Below are positions 53,367-61,619 of a DNA stretch of 64,000 bases, one piece after another. Position numbers and translations under genes: made by a program. Under the pieces are notes generated by a model. It searched no databases and was not told the DNA's origin. It saw only the letters and a program-made list of their open reading frames with translations. Source of the stretch: Dyadobacter sp. CY323 (lineage in GTDB: Bacteria; Bacteroidota; Bacteroidia; Cytophagales; Spirosomataceae); NCBI RefSeq assembly GCF_021390245.1, contig NZ_JAJUXH010000011.1, forward strand, positions 62,001-126,000, in the 5' to 3' direction. Each line of letters begins with the position of its first letter. Position 1 is the stretch's first letter.

Positions 53367-55589
53367 ATTTACCTGATTGTCTTGCTTCTGTTTGCCGCTG
53401 CTTCGGCAGGCGCTGCTTCGGCAGGCGCTGCTTCGGCAGGCGCTGCTTCGGCAGCGGCTGCGCAAACATTGATTTCCGGGAGGGTCTTGGATCAGAAAGG
53501 AGGAGCTGTTCCCGGCGCTAACATTACATTGAAAGGTACTTATGACGGTACTTCGTCGGATGCAGACGGGAGCTTTGCGTTTGAAACAGATGAAACTGGC
53601 AATCAGCTTCTCAGCATTCAGGCCTTGGGATTCAAAATGCAGGAGATCAGTATCACCTGCTCAGGCCAGCCCATTGCAATAAATGTTTCTCTTAGCGAAA
53701 GCATCAACCTGCTCACAGCGGTCACGATCACAGCCGGCGCCATGGAAGCAAATGATGAAAAGAAATCGGTCGTATTGAAGCCGATCGACATTGTCACTAC
53801 CTCGGGCGCGATGGGCGACATTACGGCTGCATTACTCACATTACCGGGCACTTCCACAGTGGGGAATGACGGGAGATTGTTCGTACGAGGCGGCGACGCG
53901 TCGGAAACGTCCATTTATATAGATGGCCTGCAAGTGGGAAATGCATTTGGCAGTACCGCGTCCAACATCCCCACAAGAACCCGTTTCAGTCCCAATCTTT
54001 TCAAAGGATCGTTTTTCAGTACCGGCGGTTACTCGGCGGAATATGGGCAGGCATTGTCGTCCGCATTGGCATTGAATACGCTGGACCTGCCGCTGCGCAA
54101 CCAGGGAGATATCAGTATCATGTCGCCGGGTGGCGGTTACACGCAAACTTTGGTAGGGAAGCAAAATGCATTGACTGCGTCCGGAAACTACTATAATCTG
54201 GCACCGTACCAGTCTTTAGTCCAACAAAACTTTGATTGGAAAAAAAGTCCGTCGAGCTGGGATTCGGAGCTTTCGGTGAGGCAAAAGTGGGGAAATGCGG
54301 CGGAAGGGAAATCGGGGTTTATCAAAGCTTATTTCCACACCGAAGGCAGCACAATGGCGATCTGGCAAAAAACTCCGGGCAACGATTTGCCTGGCGAAGA
54401 CAGCCGCGGCGACCGGATGGCATTGAATAACCGCTATTCTTACGGAAACATATCAGCAAAGCATTCAGGGAACAAAGGCTGGTTCTTTTACGGCGGAATG
54501 GCTTTCTCGCACAACCGCGACAAGTTCAATATCAACTATGAACCTACCCGCCAGATTAATCAATTAGTACACTCAAAAGCAGTTGCGGTCAAAGATTTCT
54601 CACCTCAGTTTTCGTTAAAAAATGGTTTGGAATGGTATGTAAAATCCTACTCGGAGGCATTAACAGACGAAAACCGTAAAAGAAACTATACGGATCATCA
54701 GTTCAATCATTTCATCGAAGCCACTTACTATTTCAGCAATAAACTGATTATGGTGGGTGGATTGCGGACCGGACATAGTTCTCTTGCCAAGGAAACCTGG
54801 ATAACGCCGAGATTTTCGGTTGCTTACAAACTTGAAAACAGGGGCCAATTTTCATTCGCAGCCGGCAGATTCAAACAGTTGCCGGAAGAAAAGATCCGGG
54901 TGCTTCAGACTGACCTGAAAAAAACAGCGGCGACACATTACATTCTCAATTACTTCTTCGTCAACGACAACCGGACTTTCCGGGCGGAGTCTTTTTACAA
55001 AATCTATGATCATCTCATTACCTACAAAGGATCGGCAACGAGTCCGGCCCGCATCGCTCAAAACGGTTCAGGCTATGCGCGCGGCATCGACTTTTTTTAT
55101 CGGGACAAAAAATCCATTAAAGGGACGGACTTCTGGATCACGTACAGTTTTGTGGATAGCAAACGTCATTTCGCTAATTATGAAACGAAAGTCCAGCCTT
55201 CCTTTGCGCCCAAACACAACGGTTCGGTGGTCGTGAAGCATTTTGTAAATGCGCTTAAATCGCAGTTGGGATCATCCTGGTCATGGAATACCGGCTATCC
55301 ATTCGACAATCCGAATTTGCCGGGTGAAATGCAGTGTAAAACAAAATCTTATAGTGACCTGAGTGTGAGCTGGAGTTATCTGCCAAAGCCAAATGTGATT
55401 ATTCACGTCGCTTGTTCCAATGTGCTCGGGAGAGATAATGTATTCGGCTACCGGTACTCTTCTCAGCCGGATGAAACCGGTACGTTTGCAAGTCTGCCGA
55501 TCGGCCAGGGAGCGAAACGGTTTGCATTCATCGGACTCTTTATCACGCTTTCCAAGGACAAAGCGGCCAATAATCTAAACAACTTATAA
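53361..55589 (+). CDS. TonB-dependent receptor with repeat-encoded signal peptide
   Basis: Product of 742 residues from the ATG at 53361; a GTG at 53349 in the repeats is less likely. The signal peptide MRIYLIVLLLF is followed by an Ala/Gly/Ser run (residues 12-34) encoded by a 15-bp repeat, then AQT, a plausible cleavage site. A carboxypeptidase-D regulatory-like domain (about 37-120), a plug (about 130-250, with FVRGGDASETSIYIDGLQVG) and a beta-barrel follow. It is a non-SusC TonB receptor without SusD. A TPR-like protein, a sensor kinase and a LytTR regulator follow it closely. Confidence 0.9.
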   Translation: MRIYLIVLLLFAAASAGAASAGAASAGAASAAAAQTLISGRVLDQKGGAVPGANITLKGTYDGTSSDADGSFAFETDETGNQLLSIQALGFKMQEISITCSGQPIAINVSLSESINLLTAVTITAGAMEANDEKKSVVLKPIDIVTTSGAMGDITAALLTLPGTSTVGNDGRLFVRGGDASETSIYIDGLQVGNAFGSTASNIPTRTRFSPNLFKGSFFSTGGYSAEYGQALSSALALNTLDLPLRNQGDISIMSPGGGYTQTLVGKQNALTASGNYYNLAPYQSLVQQNFDWKKSPSSWDSELSVRQKWGNAAEGKSGFIKAYFHTEGSTMAIWQKTPGNDLPGEDSRGDRMALNNRYSYGNISAKHSGNKGWFFYGGMAFSHNRDKFNINYEPTRQINQLVHSKAVAVKDFSPQFSLKNGLEWYVKSYSEALTDENRKRNYTDHQFNHFIEATYYFSNKLIMVGGLRTGHSSLAKETWITPRFSVAYKLENRGQFSFAAGRFKQLPEEKIRVLQTDLKKTAATHYILNYFFVNDNRTFRAESFYKIYDHLITYKGSATSPARIAQNGSGYARGIDFFYRDKKSIKGTDFWITYSFVDSKRHFANYETKVQPSFAPKHNGSVVVKHFVNALKSQLGSSWSWNTGYPFDNPNLPGEMQCKTKSYSDLSVSWSYLPKPNVIIHVACSNVLGRDNVFGYRYSSQPDETGTFASLPIGQGAKRFAFIGLFITLSKDKAANNLNNL
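53397..53454 (+). repeat. 15-bp tandem repeat (3.9 copies) inside the signal-peptide coding region
   Basis: The unit GCTGCTTCGGCAGGC starts at 53397, 53412, 53427 and 53442 (last copy 13 bases). Each unit encodes AASAG in frame, so a gain or loss changes signal-peptide length by five residues and never shifts the frame. Confidence 0.95.
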
Positions 55590-55612
55590 ACAACCATTTT
55601 AACCAATAAAAT

Positions 55613-56266
55613 ATGAAAAAGTTGATCACTTTCGTGACCTTAAGTTTACTAGCCGCATTTTCCGCATTCGCACAAGACACTCCATATCAAAAAGCGATGA
55701 AAAAGGAAATCGCCAAAGTGATAGATGCCGATTCATTGCCGGAGCTGCAGCAATCTGCGAATGCATTTTCCAGGATTTCTGAACTGAACCCAAAAGAGTG
55801 GCAACCGCTGTATTACAATGCATTAGCATATACTTATCAGGGATTAAATGCCCGTTTGACGACGGATAAAAAGGATGAGGTACTCGCATTAGCTGATGCG
55901 TTGGTCAAAAAAGCAGATGCACTTTCTCCTGAGAATGTGGAAATCGTGACTTTACAAGGGTTTGTAATTATGGCAAAATTGAGCGCAGATCCGGCGGGCC
56001 GCGGACAAAGTTTGTCCGGACAAGTAATGCAAACGTTTGGTCGAGCTTTATCGCTTGACAGTAAAAATCCGCGTGCATTGATCATGATGGCACAAATGGA
56101 GGCAGGCATGGCGAAATTCTTTGGCTCCGGTCCGGAAAAAGCCTGTAGTTTGGCGAAGCAAAGTGCGGAGATTTTTGCGGCGCAGGATGAGGAAGCATTG
56201 AAAGCTGCGATTTTGCCAACATGGGGAAAAAACCTCGCGGAACGGATGGTCAAAACTTGTCAGTAA
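55613..56266 (+). CDS. Periplasmic TPR-like protein of unknown function
   Basis: Product of 217 residues with a signal peptide ending in AFSAFAQ. Helical throughout, with repeated patterns of the TPR kind: residues about 50-85 (NPKEWQPLYYNALAYTYQG) and about 140-170 (ALSLDSKNPRALIMMAQMEAGM). It lies 23 bases after the TonB receptor gene and ahead of the kinase gene, so it belongs to the same unit. It may interact with the receptor, but nothing shows this. Family not assigned. Confidence 0.78.
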   Translation: MKKLITFVTLSLLAAFSAFAQDTPYQKAMKKEIAKVIDADSLPELQQSANAFSRISELNPKEWQPLYYNALAYTYQGLNARLTTDKKDEVLALADALVKKADALSPENVEIVTLQGFVIMAKLSADPAGRGQSLSGQVMQTFGRALSLDSKNPRALIMMAQMEAGMAKFFGSGPEKACSLAKQSAEIFAAQDEEALKAAILPTWGKNLAERMVKTCQ

Positions 56267-56295
56267 CTCGTAACTTACCCGACAAACCTTTCGAT

Positions 56296-57363
56296 ATGTC
56301 TGGCCCAAAATATAGCAGAGGCTCTAAAAAATTCTGGAATTTCTCACCTGCTTTTTTGGGAGTCAATTTCCTGATCGCTACGGGTATTGCCTTGCTTGGT
56401 TGTCCGGAATGCTTTCTGAGCCTGAAAGGAATTAAGGAGATCCGGGACGATATTTTGATCTCATTCGTGATGTCCTGCATGCTGAGTTATGGCGGTTTTT
56501 TGTTTGAAGATTACTTCGACAAGACGATTTCCTGGATCAAATTTCCCGTAAAAAGACTGGTACTGGAATGCCTTGGTTACTTTCTGTACGTTTTCATCGT
56601 CAGTTTCATCATTATTTTTCTTGATCAGTATCTTTTGCGGGGAGCTTTTACGTTACGGACGATCCCGTGGAAAGACCTCGTCAACTGGACCAAATTTCCG
56701 ATGCGGATATCGTTCGTGATCAGTTTTATACTGATCAGCCGCTCGTTTTTGCTGGAATGGAGAAAAGCAGCGATCGAATCGGAGCAGCTCAAAACGGAAC
56801 GGGTTGCGCAACAATTCCAGTCGTTGAAAGATCAGCTGAACCCGCATTTCCTTTTCAATTCGCTGAATGTGCTGAGTAATCTGGTCTATGAAAATGCGGA
56901 TTCTGCGGCGCGGTTTATCAATCGATTGTCGAAAATTTACAGATATGTACTCGATGTGCAGCAGGAGGAATTGGTACCTCTGGAAAAGGAGCTGGATTTT
57001 GCTGAAAACTATCTCTCGTTGCAAAAAATACGGTTCGAGGAAAGTTTGCAGTTTCAGATCCATGTATCCAATAGTCAGGCTGGATTTTTACCTCCATTAT
57101 CACTGCAATTGCTTTTGGAAAATGCGATCAAGCATAATATTGCTTCGGCAGAGAACCCCCTGAGAATTGATATTGCACTGGAAAACAATGCATTAGTAGT
57201 GAAAAATAATTTGCAGTTGAAAAGCAGCATCTCCGACGATTCAGTGGGGATCGGGCTTTCGAACATTAGTAAGAGATACGAATTGCTGAGCCAGGAACGG
57301 ATTTCGGTTTTGAATGATGGGGAATGGTTTGTTGTTAAATTGCCGCTCTTGCGGGTTGGTTGA
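56296..57363 (+). CDS. LytS/YehU-type sensor histidine kinase
   Basis: Product of 355 residues from the ATG at 56296; a start at 56221 would overlap the upstream gene by 46 bases. Four membrane helices in the first half (about 14-35, 50-70, 88-115, 130-150). The His_kinase domain has the phosphoacceptor in LNPHFLFNSLN (H184), and LQLLLENAIKHN and VGIGLSNISKRYELL mark the ATP-binding region. It fits the kinase partner of LytTR regulators, and that gene follows after 161 bases. No extracellular sensor domain of known type is visible. Confidence 0.93.
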   Translation: MSGPKYSRGSKKFWNFSPAFLGVNFLIATGIALLGCPECFLSLKGIKEIRDDILISFVMSCMLSYGGFLFEDYFDKTISWIKFPVKRLVLECLGYFLYVFIVSFIIIFLDQYLLRGAFTLRTIPWKDLVNWTKFPMRISFVISFILISRSFLLEWRKAAIESEQLKTERVAQQFQSLKDQLNPHFLFNSLNVLSNLVYENADSAARFINRLSKIYRYVLDVQQEELVPLEKELDFAENYLSLQKIRFEESLQFQIHVSNSQAGFLPPLSLQLLLENAIKHNIASAENPLRIDIALENNALVVKNNLQLKSSISDDSVGIGLSNISKRYELLSQERISVLNDGEWFVVKLPLLRVG

Positions 57364-57379
57364 GCGTTCTCCCCTAAAT

Positions 57380-57440
57380 CCCCTCAAGGGGACTTGGCAT
57401 TTGCGACGAAGACTATTCCTTAATTTCTCCCCTTTAGGGG
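57380..57440 (+). repeat. Two short GC-rich hairpins between kinase and regulator genes
   Basis: Palindromes CCCCTCAAGGGG (57380-57391) and CCCCTTTAGGGG (57429-57440) lie in a 160-base gap otherwise within the operon. The sequence style, a CCCCT/AGGGG core in an intergenic setting, resembles a dispersed element. They could weaken read-through to the regulator gene. Confidence 0.55.
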
Positions 57441-57524
57441 CCGGGGGCATTACGAGTCTCCCCAACACAAGACATAACTTTCTAACTATTAATGACAGCA
57501 CACGACGGCCTATCCGCTTCTCAA

Positions 57525-58277
57525 ATGAAAATCCTGATCATTGAAGACGAAAAGCCGGCGGCCCGACGTCTTATTCAACTGATAACCGAAAAGCTGCCGG
57601 GTTCCGAAATCCTCGGAAACCTCGATACGGTGATCGCATCTGTGGCCTGGTTCAACAAAAATCCACAACCGGATCTCCTTTTTCTGGACATTCAACTGGC
57701 CGACGGCATCTGCTTCGAGATTTTTGAAAAAGTAAAGGTTACTGCGCCGATCATTTTCTGCACGGCTTATGACCAGTATGCGATCAAGGCTTTCAAACTT
57801 AATAGCATTGATTATTTGTTGAAACCGGTCGATCCGGAGGAATTGGGTAATGCGCTGGATAAGTTTCAGCCGGGGCGGAAAGAGCCGGCTATTTCTCTGG
57901 AACAGATCCGGCATTTACTCCAGCCAGCTACAAAAGCATTTAAAACGCGCTTTCTGGTTAAAATCGGCGAGCGTATCCAGACGGTCGACATCGCGGATAT
58001 TGCATTCTTTTTCAGCGAGGATAAAGTTACATTACTGCAAACGAGGCAGGCGAAAAAGTATGTTGTCGATTACACATTGGATGAAATTGAGGATATGGTC
58101 TCGCCGGAGCAGTTTTTTCGTCTTAACCGGAAATATTTGAGTTCGATCAATGCGATTAAGGATGTATTTACGTATTCCAATAGCCGGTTGAAGGTTCATC
58201 TTGAAAACTGTACGGATAATGATGTTTTGGTTAGCCGGGAGAAAATGGGGGGATTTAAGGATTGGTTGGGGCAATGA
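57525..58277 (+). CDS. LytTR-type response regulator
   Basis: Product of 250 residues from the ATG at 57525, where MKILIIEDEKPAA is the usual receiver start. The receiver domain (1-115) has the phosphoacceptor Asp55 in FLDIQL, with IFCTAYDQYAIKAF and DYLLKPV as expected. The LytTR DNA-binding domain follows (about 145-245: RFLVKIGERIQTVDIADIAFFF and RKYLSSINAIKDV). It is the partner of the kinase gene upstream and probably controls the receptor operon or other genes through direct-repeat sites. Confidence 0.95.
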   Translation: MKILIIEDEKPAARRLIQLITEKLPGSEILGNLDTVIASVAWFNKNPQPDLLFLDIQLADGICFEIFEKVKVTAPIIFCTAYDQYAIKAFKLNSIDYLLKPVDPEELGNALDKFQPGRKEPAISLEQIRHLLQPATKAFKTRFLVKIGERIQTVDIADIAFFFSEDKVTLLQTRQAKKYVVDYTLDEIEDMVSPEQFFRLNRKYLSSINAIKDVFTYSNSRLKVHLENCTDNDVLVSREKMGGFKDWLGQ

Positions 58278-58280
58278 TTT

Positions 58281-58344
58281 TAAGCCACGGATACACGAAT
58301 AAGGCACGAATGAAACACAAATCTATTCGTGTATTAGTGGCTTA
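58281..58344. repeat. Imperfect 20-bp inverted repeat, second copy of a dispersed element
   Basis: Arms TAAGCCACGGATACACGAAT (58281-58300) and its near complement (58325-58344, two mismatches), right after the regulator stop. It shares the GCCAC..ACGAAT core with the repeat at 27827-27884. Confidence 0.75.
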
Positions 58345-58403
58345 AAAAAAAATTAAGGCACGGATTTTGAATGCATTGCGTCATAACCTTTTCAGCAGAT
58401 TTT

Positions 58404-59177
58404 ATGAGAGCAATATGGTCCGGGGCGATTGGGTTCGGCCTCGTTAATATTCCCGTCAAACTTTTCAGTGCCACGCAGGCCAGCGAACTGGACCTCGATA
58501 TGCTGGACAGAAAAGACCACGCAAATATTAAGTACCAGCGCGTCAATGCAAATACCGGCAAAGAAGTGGACTGGGACAACATTGTGAAAGGCTACAAAGT
58601 CGATGACGAATACGTGGTTTTGGATGAAAAGGATTTTGAAAAAGCCAGTCCTGAAAAGACCAAAATCATCGAGATCGCCGAATTCATCAATGAAAAAGAG
58701 ATCGACAGCATTTACTACGAAACACCGTACTACCTGCAACCCGAAAAATCGGGTTCCAAACCGTATGCATTGCTTCGCGACGCATTAAAAAAAACAGGTA
58801 AGGCTGGATTGGGATCTTACGTACTGCGTAACCGCGAAAGTCTTGTTTTGATCAAACCGGCGGGAGACTTGCTGATCCTGAACAAGATACGCTTCCAGGA
58901 TGAGATCCGCGACACGGAAGAACTGAATATTCCCGAGGTCAAAATTAAACCCGCCGAATTAAATATGGCCATTCAGCTCATCGAACAGCTTACTACCGAC
59001 TTCGACATTTCCAATTACAAGGATACGTACAATGAGAACTTGCTGAAACTAATCATGGCCAAGGCAAAAGGTAAAAAACCGCCGACCTCAAAATTGAAAA
59101 TTGTGCATTCGAAAAGCAAGGATCTTATGGCCCAGTTGAAAGAAAGTCTTGCCGCCCCTAAACGAAAAGCATCATGA
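58404..59177 (+). CDS. ku: Ku-type DNA end-binding protein
   Basis: Product of 257 residues from the ATG at 58404; an earlier start at 58371 gives 11 extra residues. The N-terminus MRAIWSGAIGFGLVNIPVKLFSATQ is highly characteristic of bacterial Ku. The Ku core includes RVNANTGKEVDWDNIVKGYKV, YLQPEKSGSKPYALLRDAL and LRNRESLVLIKP. It binds double-strand break ends and recruits LigD-type enzymes in non-homologous end joining. The C-terminal tail is Lys-rich (KAKGKKPP, KRKAS), as in many family members. The LigD polymerase-domain gene overlaps it by four bases (ATGA). Confidence 0.96.
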   Translation: MRAIWSGAIGFGLVNIPVKLFSATQASELDLDMLDRKDHANIKYQRVNANTGKEVDWDNIVKGYKVDDEYVVLDEKDFEKASPEKTKIIEIAEFINEKEIDSIYYETPYYLQPEKSGSKPYALLRDALKKTGKAGLGSYVLRNRESLVLIKPAGDLLILNKIRFQDEIRDTEELNIPEVKIKPAELNMAIQLIEQLTTDFDISNYKDTYNENLLKLIMAKAKGKKPPTSKLKIVHSKSKDLMAQLKESLAAPKRKAS

Positions 59178-60079
59178 AAAAGAAAGCTGAACTCACAAAC
59201 CTGGACAAAATCTACTGGCCGGATGAAAAGATCACGAAAGGTGAGCTTCTCGAATATTATAGTAAAATCGCACCTTATATTTTACCATACCTGAAAAACC
59301 GTCCATTATCATTGCGGCGCCAGCCAAATGGGATCAAGGATCCGGGCTTTTTTCAGAAAGATGCGAGAGACCATGTACCCGATTGGGTAAAAACATTTGA
59401 AATCCACGCAGAATCGACGGATAAGATGGTGAATTACATCATCGGGAATGATGTGGAGACACTTTTATATGTTGCGAACCTCGGCTCTATTGAAATGAAC
59501 CCGTGGAATTCCACCATTTCCAAGCTCGATTATCCCGACTACATTGTCATGGATATTGACCCGTCGGAGAAGAATACATTTGACGATGTGGTGGATGTGG
59601 CATTGACGATCAAAGGAATTTTGGATCAGATTGGCGTGGAAGGATTTTGTAAGACTTCCGGTTCACGGGGGCTGCATGTGTACATTCCATTTAATAAAAA
59701 ATATGATTACGATGAGGCCAAATCATTTGCTGAAATTATGGCCAGCCTCGTTACCGACTATCTTCCAAACCTGACCACCCTGGAACGGTCGCTTTCCAAG
59801 AGAAAGAAGAATCACATTTACATGGATTTCATGCAAAATCGCATTGCACAAACATTGGCGAGTGCGTACAGTGCCCGCCCCAAACCGGGAGCAACCGTTT
59901 CCGCACCGTTAGAATGGAGCGAAGTGAAGCATGGATTGTCCCCGAAAGAGTTTACGATCAAAAACATGCTGAAACGGGTGGAGGAAAAAGGTGATCTTTT
60001 CAAAGGCGTGCTCGGCAAAGGCATTGATATGCATAAAGCACTGGAGAAACTGGAATCGCTGCATCAGGAACAAGGTTGA
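59174..60079 (+). CDS. Stand-alone LigD polymerase (primase-polymerase) domain protein
   Basis: Product of 301 residues, all of it a LigD PolDom: LTNLDKIYWPDE at the start, RPLSLRRQPNG, GIKDPGFFQKD, YIVMDIDPSEKNTF (DxD metal site, about 126) and SGSRGLHVYIPF. Neither a phosphoesterase nor an ATP-dependent ligase domain is present. PolDoms extend and fill ends with ribonucleotides in end joining. The gene is coupled to ku, so a two-gene end-joining unit is likely. The ligase must be encoded elsewhere. Confidence 0.94.
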   Translation: MKKKAELTNLDKIYWPDEKITKGELLEYYSKIAPYILPYLKNRPLSLRRQPNGIKDPGFFQKDARDHVPDWVKTFEIHAESTDKMVNYIIGNDVETLLYVANLGSIEMNPWNSTISKLDYPDYIVMDIDPSEKNTFDDVVDVALTIKGILDQIGVEGFCKTSGSRGLHVYIPFNKKYDYDEAKSFAEIMASLVTDYLPNLTTLERSLSKRKKNHIYMDFMQNRIAQTLASAYSARPKPGATVSAPLEWSEVKHGLSPKEFTIKNMLKRVEEKGDLFKGVLGKGIDMHKALEKLESLHQEQG

Positions 60080-60110
60080 GCAAAGGTTTTCCCAGCACGA
60101 TTAGGAGTTA

Positions 60111-60144
60111 AGTTGAAGTAATATTTACTTTGGTTACTTCAACT
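60111..60144 (+). promoter_or_regulatory. Perfect 11-bp inverted repeat before the chitinase-like gene
   Basis: Arms AGTTGAAGTAA (60111-60121) and TTACTTCAACT (60134-60144) enclose 12 bases containing TTACTTTG (60125-60132), one base from the -7 consensus. It lies just before the ATG at 60158. It could be an operator or a stem in the mRNA leader. Confidence 0.6.
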
Positions 60145-60157
60145 ATCTCTTGTTCCC

Positions 60158-61315
60158 ATGCATCGATTTATCCCAACAAAAAACCTTCTTTTAGTATTTT
60201 TTGCTTCCTTTTCCCTGTTTATAACGGGTTGTAAGTCCGAAGAAAAACAAGAAAATGCAGCTTCTGATTCTACCAGCAAGCCAGCCGTCATCGGTTACGT
60301 AGGCGGATTTCACGGTTTACTCAAAACAGACGAAATCGACGTAGAAAAACTCACGCATATCAATTATGCATTTGTGGATGTAAAAGCGGGAAAAGCTTTT
60401 TTGAGCAACCTGAAAACGGATTCGACCAACTTTCGAAACCTGAATCTGCTAAAAAAGAAAAATCCCGATCTGAAAATCCTCATTTCCCTCGGTGGCTGGA
60501 CGTGGAGTGAAAACTTCTCCGACGCGGTGCTGACTGATTCTTCACGTCAAATTTTCGCAAAAAGCTCCGTCGACATCATCCGGAAATATGAGCTGGACGG
60601 TGTGGATATCGACTGGGAATATCCCGGCATTCCCGGGGAGGAAGGCAATGTGTACCGGTCCGAAGACAAGCAAAATTACACACTGATGTTCGAGGCGCTA
60701 CGCAAGGAACTGGATGCATTTGAAAAGGAAAGCGGCAAAAAGAAAATGCTGACGACGGCCACCGCTGGCTTCATTTCCTTCCTGAATACGACCGAAATGG
60801 GAAAAGCTTCCGAGTATCTGGATTTTGTGAACTTAATGACCTATGATCTTTTCCAGGGTGATACGGTGGTCCATCACGCAAATCTTTACCAAAGTGATAA
60901 GTACAATTCGCAACATTCAGTAGACAAAGCGGTTAAAGCATTCCACGCAGCCGGCGTCCCCATGAACAAGCTTGTCGTAGGACTTCCATTTTACGGCAGG
61001 ATGTTTAAGGTTCAAAAATTTGAAAAAGGTTTTGGTCAAAAACAGGTTGCTCAGGAATATGTGGAAGGTTATACTTATTTCAAGGATAGTTTGGTCAACA
61101 AAAAAGGCTTTAAAGCATTCCGCGACGAAGTGGCGAAAGTACCTTATCTGGTCAATGAAAAAACCGGCGAAATCCTGATGTACGAAGACGAAGAATCCGT
61201 ACGCGAGAAATGCAAATATGTGTTGGATAACAAGTTGGGCGGCGTCATGTTCTGGGAATACGGCTCCGATCCGAAGAATTATCTGCTGAACGAGATTGAT
61301 AAGGTTATGAGGTAA
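60158..61315 (+). CDS. GH18 family glycoside hydrolase (chitinase-like lipoprotein)
   Basis: Product of 385 residues. The signal peptide ends in a lipobox (LFITGC), so it is anchored in the envelope. The GH18 barrel runs from about 40 to 383: VIGYVGGFHG, LISLGGWTWSENFSD (the SxGG segment) and the catalytic motif DGVDIDWE, with D147, D150, D152 and catalytic E154. LVVGLPFYGR and GVMFWEYGSD are further matches. It should hydrolyse beta-1,4-N-acetylglucosamine linkages of chitin or peptidoglycan-like material. It is a single gene behind an inverted repeat. Confidence 0.95.
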   Translation: MHRFIPTKNLLLVFFASFSLFITGCKSEEKQENAASDSTSKPAVIGYVGGFHGLLKTDEIDVEKLTHINYAFVDVKAGKAFLSNLKTDSTNFRNLNLLKKKNPDLKILISLGGWTWSENFSDAVLTDSSRQIFAKSSVDIIRKYELDGVDIDWEYPGIPGEEGNVYRSEDKQNYTLMFEALRKELDAFEKESGKKKMLTTATAGFISFLNTTEMGKASEYLDFVNLMTYDLFQGDTVVHHANLYQSDKYNSQHSVDKAVKAFHAAGVPMNKLVVGLPFYGRMFKVQKFEKGFGQKQVAQEYVEGYTYFKDSLVNKKGFKAFRDEVAKVPYLVNEKTGEILMYEDEESVREKCKYVLDNKLGGVMFWEYGSDPKNYLLNEIDKVMR

Positions 61316-61356
61316 TGCACCCTGTATTTCGCATAAAAACTACATAGTAAAAGAGA

Positions 61357-61560
61357 ATGAAGAAGGCGAGTAACCGTATAAAGGCTGTTTTGGCAGAACA
61401 ACATAAAACCAATAATTGGCTAGCAGATCAGCTTGATATGAACCGCACTACGGTTTCTAAATGGTGCACAAATCAAATGCAGCCAACAATGGAGACCTTA
61501 TACGAAATCGCCGAGGCATTAAACGTAGACGTGCGCACTCTGCTGGTACCAAACAAATAG
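61357..61560 (+). CDS. Small XRE-type HTH regulator
   Basis: Product of 67 residues, almost all one HTH_XRE domain: IKAVLAEQHKTNNWLADQLDMNRTTVSKWCTNQMQPTMETLYEIAEALNVDVRTLL, with the recognition helix around TTVSKW. No second domain. It is convergent with the endonuclease V gene. The target is unknown; no toxin partner is adjacent. Confidence 0.9.
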   Translation: MKKASNRIKAVLAEQHKTNNWLADQLDMNRTTVSKWCTNQMQPTMETLYEIAEALNVDVRTLLVPNK

Positions 61561-61584
61561 CCTAAAAGACACGCAGTTCACTTA

Positions 61585-61604
61585 CCCCGGGCTTCAGCCC
61601 GGGG
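61585..61604. terminator. GC-rich hairpin between the XRE and endonuclease V genes
   Basis: Perfect palindrome CCCCGGGC/GCCCGGGG (61585-61592 and 61597-61604) with a TTCA loop, between convergent genes and followed by A/T-rich sequence. Confidence 0.75.
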
Positions 61605-61619
61605 ATTAAAAAGCTAGCA

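Noticed and set aside
53397..53454. CRISPR-like or minisatellite array
   Set aside because: The repeats are directly adjacent without spacers and are in frame in a coding region, so this is a tandem repeat only.
61357..61560. Antitoxin of a toxin-antitoxin pair
   Set aside because: The HTH protein has no small partner gene next to it; the next gene is endonuclease V on the other strand.
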